Positions 55,690 through 64,000 of a stretch of 64,000 nt of DNA are shown here, one piece after another. Positions within the stretch are counted from its first letter, which is position 1. The number at the start of each line of letters is the position of its first letter. The stretch is from Antilocapra americana. Lineage: Eukaryota > Chordata > Mammalia > Artiodactyla > Antilocapridae. The stretch covers positions 2,046,001-2,110,000 of the forward strand of contig ML660204.1 of NCBI GenBank assembly GCA_007570785.1. The letters are read 5' to 3'. The notes under the pieces were generated by a model. The model worked only from the letters and a program-made list of their open reading frames with translations, did no database searches and was not told the DNA's origin. Both the position numbers and the translations under genes were made by a program.

Positions 55690-56235
55690 ACTGATGGAGG
55701 AAACAGACAGAACAGGCTCCATCTTGAAAGCAGGACTCCATCTTGGGCCAGACTGTGGACTTTGAGCTATATGCCCCGTATCTATGGAAATGACCTGCCA
55801 ACTGGAAAACCAGAACCCCACCTCTCCGATGGAAGAGCCCCAGGGCTCGTACCTAGACTCTCCGTTACCTAAAAGAATACCCTAATTGTCTGTGTAACCA
55901 AATAGAATCATAAATTCTATTATGCTTATTGGGGTATGACCACAGTTCTACTGATACTTGTCCACTGTTAACTGCCTAGGCCCAAGGCATATGAATCATG
56001 GGTTAACTTTGGTTGTGTCTTCCTTTCCCTTTGTTCAGACTAGTTTCAGGGAATTTGGGGAGGTGGGTTTGGGCATGTACACTTAGGGTATGTAAGGTTT
56101 TCACAAAAACTGATCAGGGCCCTTGGCTAAGAGGAGACTGACTTGGGCCCGCTGGTGTAATACACGGCGCTCCACTATCTGCATTGTCCTTCTGAGTGAG
56201 TTTATGTCCTGGAACACGTGGCTACAACAATACAT
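55690..56235 (+). mobile_element. LTR-like element upstream of SLC52A3 exon
   Basis: GACAGAACAGGCTCCATCTT, GGACTCCATCTTGGGCCAGA and a right end CTTCTGAGTGAGTTTATGTC CTGGAACACG resemble a solo ruminant LTR. It lies in the first intron of the gene, antisense to it. Family not certain. Confidence 0.45.
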
Positions 56236-56269
56236 TCTACCACATAAATATCAGAACACACAAAAGCAA

Positions 56270-56700
56270 GCAAATAAAATAGCCTCTGCAAAAAACGACA
56301 AAAAATTACGAACAAAAAGATCAAAAGACAGATGATATCCTGGGAGAAAATACTGCAGTGTAAAGCACAGACAAAAGGTTCGTCTTCCTAATATGTCGAG
56401 AGTTTTTACAGATTAAGAACAAAAAGACCCAATAGAGAAGTCGACATAGGATATGAATAGCTCAGAGGGAAAAATACAAGTAAGTCTTAGACTGTCCCCT
56501 TCATTCCCCGTGGGAAACGTCAATCAACAATGACTCCACTTCTCACTGTGAGATTGTTTCAAAGCCATGAGTTATACATGAGGTTACTATTTCTTGCAGT
56601 CTTGTTGATAACAGCAAAACATAAGAGACAACCTTTGTGCTATCCACAGAAGAGGGGCTAGTGGAAGAGATGCTGGCCTGTTGGAATAGCACACACCTGT
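56270..56700 (+). mobile_element. L1 LINE fragment (sense)
   Basis: GAAAATACTGCAGTGTAAAG, CAATAGAGAAGTCGACATAG, TAACAGCAAAACATAAGAGA. Diverged. Confidence 0.6.
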
Positions 56701-57103
56701 TACAAAGAGAGGGCGGTGGGAGAGCTCACTGGCTGATGGATGGTGACAGGCCTCAAGGCTGAGTTGATAAGTGAACAACATCAACGTAGGTGGACAGTGT
56801 ATGGTCTTTTGGACTTAGGGGACGGGGAGGAAGAATATGTTCTCTTTGCTTGTGACTTTGAAGGACACATAGACACTGCCGGGGTGTTTGCAGCATCTCA
56901 GTGTAGATCTTTTCATATATTTTTGATTTGTGAACCGTGTAAACACAGCACACTATCTGTTACAAAAATATGGTTATCTGATATAAAATTCCAGTCTGGA
57001 GTTTTTCTTCTCAAATTATAGAGCTCTATCTCTGGACAGGCCCTTGGAGACCACCTGACTGTAGCCCTCTAGAGCTATGCCGTGATCTGTTTAAGTGAGG
57101 TGA

Positions 57104-57298
57104 AGTGAAAGTCGCTCAGTCGTGTCTGACTCTTTGCAACCCAATGGACTATACAGTTCATGGGATACTCCAGGCCAGAATACTGGAGTGGGTAGCTGTT
57201 CCCTTCTCCAGGGGATCTTCCCATCCCAGGAATCAAACCCAGGTCTCCTGCATTGCAGGCAGATTCTTCACCAACAGAGCCACCAGGGAAGCCCAAGT
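57104..57298 (-). mobile_element. Bov-tA SINE (antisense)
   Basis: GTGAAAGTCGCTCAGTCGTG through GGATCTTCCCATCCCAGGAA to GAGCCACCAGGGAAGCCC. Confidence 0.93.
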
Positions 57299-57409
57299 AT
57301 AGTGGAGTGGGTAGGCTATCCCTTTTTACCACCTTCCCAACTGTGTCCCACCACCTGTACTGTTGCCCTCAATCTACGAAAAAACATTGGAGAGGGTTTG
57401 TCAGCTGAA

Positions 57410-58400
57410 AAAAAAATCAGCATCTTACAACATAAGAGCAGTGAGTTTCAGCTTTATTCAGGGACCCTATGAAGGAAAGCTATGACCAACGTAGACAGCA
57501 TATTAAAATACCACTTTGCTGGCAAAAGTCCGTCTAGTCAAAGCTATGATTTTCCAGTAGTCATGTATGGATATTAGAGTTGGACCATAAAGAAGGCTGA
57601 ACACTGAAGAATTGATGCTTTTGAATGGTGGTGTTGGAGAAGACTCTTGAGAGTCCCTTAGACAGCAAGGAGATTAAACCAGTCAATCTTAAAGGAGATC
57701 AGTCCTGAATATTCATTGGAAGGACTGATGCTAAGCTGAAGCTCCAATACTTTGGCCACCTGATGCAAAAAGCCAACTCATTGGAAAAGACCCTGATGCT
57801 AGCAAAGACTGAAGGTAGGAGGAAAAGGGGTGATAGAGGATGAAATGGTTGAATGGCTTCAATGACTCAATGGACATGAGTTTGAGCAAACTCTGGGAGA
57901 TGTGAAGGACTGGGACGCCTGATGTGCTGTAGTCCATGGGGCCACAGAGTCAGAACGACTGAGCAACTGAACAACAAGCAATGTGAGGAATATAGCCTGG
58001 GAGACAACCACTCAGGTCTGAGGGACTGCTCCAAAGAGGTAAGGGAGGAACCAGGATACCTATGAATTTGTTGTTGGGAGTTATATGTGGTCATATAAAA
58101 GTCTAGGTAAAAGATTAATGCCAGTCACACACACACATACGCAGACACAAACTCAGCTAGCTCAAGTTAATGATTTTAGTGCTTTTCAATGTAAGGGAAG
58201 ATACAGGATGTCTGGGTCACTGGAATTCATCCTTTGGTTTGCATCTTAACTGTCTGGGGGCTGTTTATCCGAAACAGAATGCTTCATGCTGAATGCTTTT
58301 CCATCCCGAATTCCCCTCAGGAAGCACTGACAGTCAACTGCTGTGGGTTCCAACTTAGTCCTTGTAGAGCTGGGATGTCAGGCAACATTCTTTGTTCACA
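57410..58400 (-). mobile_element. LTR-like repeat, copy 2, split by BovB
   Basis: Left part 57410-57471 (TTTCAGCTTTATTCAGGGAC) and right part about 57976-58400 (GGGACTGCTCCAAAGAGGTA, TGATTTTAGTGCTTTTCAAT, AGAATGCTTCATGCTGAATG) are related to 48.84-49.3 kb. Confidence 0.5.
57472..57975 (+). mobile_element. BovB LINE 3' end (sense) nested in LTR-like repeat
   Basis: GAAAGCTATGACCAACGTAG, CAGTAGTCATGTATGGATAT, AGACTCTTGAGAGTCCCTTA, GACTGAGCAACTGAACAACA. Confidence 0.93.
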
Positions 58401-58419
58401 GCTTTGAGTGAGTGACTGG

Positions 58420-58620
58420 AGGCAGCTGCCTGAACTTGAACCCAGGTCTGCCTCTTAGCTAACTGAATGATTTGGGGTGACTGAGTTTGCCTCCCTCTAC
58501 CTCATTTCCCCCCTCTGTAAATCGACCTCATGGTTTGTAATGAGATGCAATGTTAAGGAATATATGTAATGGTACCTGGTGCATAGAAAGCGCTCACTAA
58601 GGGTTTGCTGTTATAGTTAT
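58420..58620 (+). mobile_element. MIR SINE
   Basis: AGGTCTGCCTCTTAGCTAAC, CATTTCCCCCCTCTGTAAAT, CTGGTGCATAGAAAGCGCTC. Confidence 0.6.
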
Positions 58621-59379
58621 TATTTTTTCTAATTTGCATGAAAATCAGCATATGAATATTAAAATTACTAAAGGAAAAAAGAAAGTTCCCCTGGAGGTAC
58701 TGCCTTGAAATCAATGCTGGCACAAGTACTATTTTGGAGAGAAATGTTGACTGTCCAATCACTTCCTTTTTACAGATGGGGAAAGGGGTGGGGTCTGCCG
58801 GGGTGGAGGGCCTCTCCAGAGGCTGGTGATGGGATTGGAGTGGGTTCTCTGCAGCAGATGGCTCCACTCACCTCTCCCCAGGACCCTGATCTCTCAGTTG
58901 TGCTCAACTCACATGGTCAGCCTTTAATTCCTGGTCTCTCTTCTAGAGCATGCTGGGGCAGCCTCTGTGGGGTGGAAGTTCCTCTCCAAGTTCCCATACA
59001 TAGAACTGACTCTCCAACCCTAGACCCTCCTCCTTTGAACCCCAATCCTCTCTGGGAGGTAGAATGCAGCCAGACCTGCTTTCTGTCCCATTTCACCACC
59101 TCCTGTCTGGGGGCCTTAGGTGAATCACTAAAGCTCTGTTTCCTCACCAGCAAAAATGGCCCCACTGACAGCCCAGGTCAAGCCCTGGCTCTGGGCGTGC
59201 CCAGAGGACCCACAGAGAGAGGGCAAACTTCTGTCTTAGTCTGGCTGGGGCACCATCTTCGCGCCCATCAGCATCTCAGCTTTCTGCAGGACTCTGCCCC
59301 TCAGGAAACCTCCACTGGCTGCTGGCCCCAGGCCCCAGGCCCCTCTGTCAGGGTTCTCCTGGAGTGGGTGTGTCTTGGT
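58621..59379. other. unique non-coding DNA
   Basis: No recognisable exon. The long open frame 58705-59442 has no protein-like features. An SLC52A3 first exon could be in this upstream stretch, but no promoter mark is visible. Confidence 0.4.
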
Positions 59380-59439
59380 ACATTTGCCAGGGAGACTGAA
59401 GCCCCTGGAGGGCAGGGGCTGCTTTGGAATCTCGCATTC

Positions 59440-59600
59440 TGACAGTGATGGAAGAGCCTTTACAGATGACCTAGCTCCAGTTGTGAACTGATAATTGGCT
59501 GGCTGCAGGCAAGCAGCAGATGTGTTATTTTGATGTGGGGTGAATTGTGAATAATTAGTTACTGACATCTGCAAGTCAGGAAGGATTTGGCATACAAAAT
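59440..59600. promoter_or_regulatory. candidate conserved non-coding element upstream of SLC52A3
   Basis: Non-repeat block with AACTGATAATTGGCTGG, GCAGCAGATGTGTTATTTTG and GTGAATAATTAGTTACTGAC (homeodomain, E-box-like words). Motif texture only. Confidence 0.25.
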
Positions 59601-59899
59601 TCAGGATTTTTGACTTCTCCAGAATATTCTGGAAGACAACACCAGGTCAGCACGTCTACATGGCAACAATCATGCTTGGCCCTCTTTAACTTAGGGCACC
59701 CATCTGGGACCCTCCAAGCCCTGTACACCGCAAACCCTGATCAAGCCTAGCCCTCATTTTTGAAAGCAAGCTGTGGCTTGCCCTGGATCCCATCCTAGTA
59801 GGGGATAAGGTGTGGGCTGGGATCCAACCTTGGGCCTCCCTCTCAGATCTGGACTCAGGTCACTGCCTCCAGCCACCTTACTACTCTTGCTGCACTAGT

Positions 59900-60095
59900 G
59901 TCTAGAGGTAGACATCTGGGCTCAAATCCCAGCTTCAACCTTGCAGTAATTGGCTTAACTTCTGGTGTCTGATTTCTCTTGTGCAAAATGGGAGGCTCCC
60001 AGTACCAACATCAGAATTGTCATGACCACGAAACCTGCAAAAGGCTAGTATGATGCCTGATACATAGGATGTGTTCAATACATGTTAATTGATCA
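59900..60095 (+). mobile_element. MIR SINE
   Basis: GGGCTCAAATCCCAGCTTCA, AATGGGAGGCTCCCAGTACC. Confidence 0.6.
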
Positions 60096-60809
60096 TGATT
60101 ACTATTTCAAAAAAATGTGGCAATTGCATTTAAAAACACAGTTATCCTGAACACTTCCTGATACCACAATACACATCATTTCTGAAGGCAGAGTTTTGTC
60201 ATCACTTCCCCCTAAACAAGCAACCAGGGATTTTTAGTCACCTGCTTTGTGCCCAGTGCTGTGAGGAATGCAAGCAGAAAAGACACAGGGTCTATCCCCA
60301 GAGAAAAGTGTGAGGAAGAGGTGGGTGGGAGGCAGGACCCAGATGCATCATGGGCCAAAGCAGAGGCAGAGCTGCAGGTAGAGGGGAGGGAGCAGTGCCT
60401 GGGACTGCATGGAAAGGCAAGGTTTCCAACCCTACTTTGAGGCAGGTAACTCACTGGCTGCAAAACAGAGGCGGTCTTGCCCCAGAGGATCAGTGGAGTG
60501 GAGGAGGGAAAAGACCTCTTTCAAAAGCCAGCAGTTCATCGTAGCTTCTCAGCAGCTCACTGTACTGTCCAAGAAAACCCAGAAATAGGTGCTGGCTGCT
60601 CACTCCCACCTGAGACCAGAACCTGTTATAAAGCAGGCAGAATCTCACTGAAAAAAAAGCTGACCCACATCAGCTCAGGTAGAGTCCTGCCTAGCATGAG
60701 CAAAACACTTTGGAAGGAAAGGAAAGACGGAACATTGATATTCCACGGCCAAGGCTGCCAGCTGCTTCCCACCAGCCACTCTTCCTTCTTTCATTATTAC
60801 CAAGACTAG

Positions 60810-61310
60810 ATTTTTGTTTGGACAAATGGTCACTGAGTTAAAGGACTACATTTTCCAGCTTTCTTTGTAGCTGGACATGGCTCTTGAATTAAGACCAGGC
60901 CAATGAGGTTGTAAGAGACTTTGGAAAAATCTCCTTAAAGGGAATGTGCTCTTTTGTTCTTCCTTCATCCTGCTGTCTGGAATTTAGATGTGATAGCCGG
61001 AATGCCAGCAGCCATTTTGTACAAATGGGAGATGGTATCAGGGCTAGATGGAAACTAGACCCCCTCTCAGGCATAAAACTGCCATACCAACCCTGTTTTG
61101 CCCCCTGCAGGCCTATTTTGCTTGTTTTTTTTTTCTTTTAAAACTTTTCTTTTGTATTGGGATATAGCTGATTAACAATGTTTTGATAGTTTCAGGTGAA
61201 CAGTGAAGGCATTCGCCCAAACCATGTTGCTTGTTTAATGTTGTTATCAATAAGCTTCTACATTGTTTAAGCCACTCTTATTTTTTATAAATAGCAAAAC
61301 ACTGGCTAAT
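60810..61310 (+). mobile_element. old LTR-like (MaLR-type) repeat, split
   Basis: AAGACCAGGCCAATGAGGTT, ATGTGATAGCCGGAATGCCA, GCAGCCATTTTGTACAAATG, and after the insertion TTGTTTAAGCCACTCTTATT. A younger fragment at about 61120-61215 (GGGATATAGCTGATTAACAA) interrupts it. Confidence 0.5.
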
Positions 61311-62164
61311 TGGGCAGAGATATATGTTCAAGAATGTATACTGATCAGTGATGGTAAGCAAAAACTAACGAATACATTGATCTCATTTACTATTAATGCC
61401 CTGACTCAGAAACTCAGGTCCTGCCTCAATTAGGATCTGATCAAAAACCAAAATCAAACGAAATGAGTTGTTGAGACACACCTTAAAGAGATACCAAAAG
61501 GAACAGGTTAGGAGTAAATGTGGGGCGAAGGTCTTCCAGAAAAAATGCAGGGAAAGAGAGAGACACGGAGGGAGGGAGCGGTAACTCTCACTACGGAATC
61601 TGATGGCAAAAATCAAAAGTGTAAACTGAGACTCAGAGTCATTTTATACTGATAAAGACTGATTCATAATGGAGTCACAACAGTAGTGAATATCTGTATT
61701 CTGAATAACTTTCTCCAGAAGCCTCAGACATGCTAGGAGAGACAGACAAAAGAATAGTAAATGGTGGGGTTTTTGACTCACTGTTCCAGGCCTTGAGAGC
61801 AGAAGAAGGTATAAAATAAGCAAGGATATAGAGGAGGGAGTAAGTGGTATGTTTATTAAGGAGGAATAAGTAAATAATTAAAGGGAGGAGGGGAATTGGC
61901 AGAAGATGGTTACCTTTTATCACCCGAACAGCTATAAAACTATGAGGTCAGCAAGCTGGCCAGTTACACATTTACAAATAAGTAGTTTTCCTACATAGAA
62001 CCAGTAAGAACATAAGATAGGGTAGTCATTTGGGAGAAATAAATAAAGCTGAATCTCTTTCTTATCTCTTACCCAGTGCCCGCCCCATCAAAAGAAAATC
62101 AATTTCAGCTGGATTAAATGGTTAAATATTTTTTAAATGAAAAAAAAATCATAAAAATACTCCA
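61311..62164. other. non-coding, partly repeat-like
   Basis: No gene seen. An L1-like patch lies at about 62095-62165 (AATTTCAGCTGGATTAAATG). Confidence 0.4.
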
Positions 62165-63215
62165 AAGAACATATACACAAAAGGAACAGCTTGTGCAAAG
62201 GTCCTGGGGCAGGCACAATCCTAGGCCAGTGTGGCTGAAACAGTGGGCTTAATGGGGAGCAGAGGGGAGACCGGGGAGGTAAGGAGCCTGAATTTTATTT
62301 ATGTGCAATGGATCCCATGCACTGAGAGCCCCAATCCCCATGGCCTGCAGAGATGAATTCCCTGGGTCCTGAGGCAGGTACAACTGCAGCTGTATAGTTT
62401 GAGGGAAGTGATTTGGCTCTGCAAGTCTCTCTTTATTATGGAAAAAGTCACAGTGGTGTTATGGCCCAGCATGACCCTTCTTCTTTATGGCTCCCCTGCC
62501 TTGGCTTATTCCCAGCCAGCCACAGTAAGTGCCATGTGCTCCTGGAGCTATCACTGGCAGTGGATGGTGGATGTCCTGGACAGAGGTACCCGCCAATGCA
62601 GAGGCCGGGTGGCTTCAGAGATCTCAGGAGTGGCTCAAAGAGTGCTGGGGATACTGTTTAAAAGTGCATATTTCTGTTATCTGTTTTACAGTGGCTTTGC
62701 AGTTCTTGTTCATTCATTTACCCGGTATTCACTGGATACTTGCTATGTGCTGGACACAATCTCTGCTCTCAGGAAAGTGTGGGATGAAGCAGTCACTAAG
62801 CAAAGAAGGAACATCAAGCTAGTCAGCTGGTGATAAGGGCTGTGGAGGGAAGGAGCTGTCAGGGGGAGCCGGCAGTCAGGGAGGGCAGCTGTCAGAGGGA
62901 ACGGGAAGGAAGTTTGGGAGTGAGCCATGTCAGGAACAGAGTAGCGAGGGAGGGGCCAACAAGTGCAAAGGCCCTGGGGTGGGGCCTCGCTCATCCTGTC
63001 CCAGCCAGAAACAGTCTTGGTGTGGAAAGAACAGCCAGGAGGCTCGTGTGGCTATCGCAGTTCCCATGGGGAGGAACTGGCAAGGTCGTGTAGGCAAGAG
63101 TTTGGAGGTTTTCTCGGAGTCCAGATCTCCATTGCTGGGCCAGCTCTAATTATGTTTTAAATAGAATCATGCTGGCTGTTATGCGGAGAGTAATGGTGAA
63201 CCAGGGTGGAATCAA
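62165..63215 (+). repeat. ancient interspersed repeat fragments
   Basis: GAACAGCTTGTGCAAAGGTC, CAGTGTGGCTGAAACAGTGG; later CGGTATTCACTGGATACTTG, AACAAGTGCAAAGGCCCTGG, TAAATAGAATCATGCTGGCT. At least two copies of the old family noted at 6.56 kb. Confidence 0.45.
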
Positions 63216-63279
63216 GAATGAAACCTGTTAACCCCTTAGAAAGCTGGTGCAGTTATCAAGGGGGAACGATAAAAACAGT

Positions 63280-63515
63280 ACCAGCAGTGACAACCGCAGC
63301 CACAGCCGCCCTTTCTTACTGCTTGTCTCGCCAGGCCCACTGTTAGGCACTTTCCACTTGTTCTCCATCAAATCCTCTCAACAGTCCTGGAAGAAGCGTG
63401 ATAGCTATCTCCATTTAATATAATAGATGAGGAAACAGGCTCAGAGAGGGAAAGTCATTTGCTGAGGTCACACAGCTGGTCATCTGGGAGCTGAGGTTTG
63501 AGCCCAGGGATATCT
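63280..63515 (-). mobile_element. MIR SINE (antisense)
   Basis: GAGGAAACAGGCTCAGAGAG, GAGGTCACACAGCTGGTCAT. Confidence 0.7.
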
Positions 63516-64000
63516 GTGGACCCAGCCCTCTAAACCAGCCTGAGCAGGGCCCTGGACGGGAGGGGGTTAGAAAGCAGCTTCGGGGGCCAAGCCAAGCTGG
63601 ATCCCTTTCCACTCACCTCCAGCCTCCCCAAGCACTTGGGCTGGAAAATGGAGAGAAATGCGATCCAGACCCTGGAGAACCTGGGAGAGACTCCAAACAT
63701 ATCTGTTTCCCAGGCCCTTCGGTGATGTGGGAGACCAGAAACCCCAGGCTTTGAATGAGACATTTGAATTTCTCCTACAGCAGGTGGGCAGACAGACAGC
63801 GAAGACAGAAGGACAGCCTTAGACAAAGGTGTCTCTTTCCTTCAGATTCTTGCGTGAAAAGCTGTGTCCAGGGCCCAAGGGAGTGAAGGGAAGCGGGGCG
63901 AGGGGCCAGCACAACCTCAGGGTGTGGGCTGGTCCATCTCCTCCCCCACTGGCAGGAAGAGCCTTGTCCAGCCTTGACCATCAGAGAGCCCAAGCCTCTA
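63516..64000. other. unique non-coding DNA to window end
   Basis: No gene recognised. Confidence 0.4.

Noticed and set aside
58705..59442. 245-codon plus-strand frame
   Set aside because: Low-information composition, crosses MIR-like wording, no domain or homology recalled and no splice support. Chance frame in GC-moderate DNA.
55457..64000. FAM110A exons or the SLC52A3 first exon
   Set aside because: No recognisable FAM110A protein sequence and no CpG-rich promoter; a non-coding first exon cannot be placed by eye.

Overview
This is nuclear DNA from a ruminant, most likely a bovid of the cattle/sheep/goat type. The evidence is the dense load of ruminant-specific repeats: tRNA-derived Bov-tA/Bov-A SINEs, 3' ends of the RTE-type LINE BovB, and cetartiodactyl CHR-type SINEs. 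These lie over an older mammalian layer of MIR, L2, L1, MLT1 (MaLR) LTRs, Tigger and mariner. No bacterial, organellar or plasmid features are present.

Only one protein-coding gene can be supported: SLC52A3 (riboflavin transporter RFVT3/RFT2), on the minus strand at 49.5-55.5 kb. Four coding exons join in frame with canonical GT/AG splice sites to give a 467-residue multipass membrane protein. Its first non-coding exon and promoter were not identified. From general knowledge of the human 20p13 gene order (SCRT2 - SLC52A3 - FAM110A), the 49 kb left of the gene should correspond to the SCRT2-SLC52A3 intergenic interval, and the right end should lead toward FAM110A. No exon of either neighbour was recognised.

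Layout: 0-9 kb is mostly old repeats plus unique non-coding DNA, with an octamer-rich candidate regulatory block at about 8.5-8.7 kb. At 9.3-10.4 kb there is a MITE and an LTR-like element, followed directly by a CpG island (10.4-11.3 kb). At 12-18 kb there is a large antisense L1, BovB and SINEs. At 18-27 kb there is unique sequence with MLT1 LTRs, MIRs and SINEs. A second CpG island sits at 27.9-28.4 kb with a strong CTCF-type motif beside it. At 29-38 kb there are L1 3' ends, MLT1 LTRs and L2. At 38-48 kb there are BovB, L1 and a dead mariner transposon nested inside an old L1. SLC52A3 and its repeat-bearing introns occupy 49-55.5 kb. The remainder, to 64 kb, is LTRs, L1, BovB and MIR with unique stretches.

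No clearly new biological system was found. The items most worth checking are two orphan CpG islands carrying homeodomain/SOX/CCAAT-type motifs, the octamer block, two perfect CTCF-type motifs, an LTR placed to supply the SLC52A3 poly(A) signal, and a mariner copy with altered catalytic positions. Repeat family names come from recalled consensus features without a database search, so boundaries are approximate (tens of bases).
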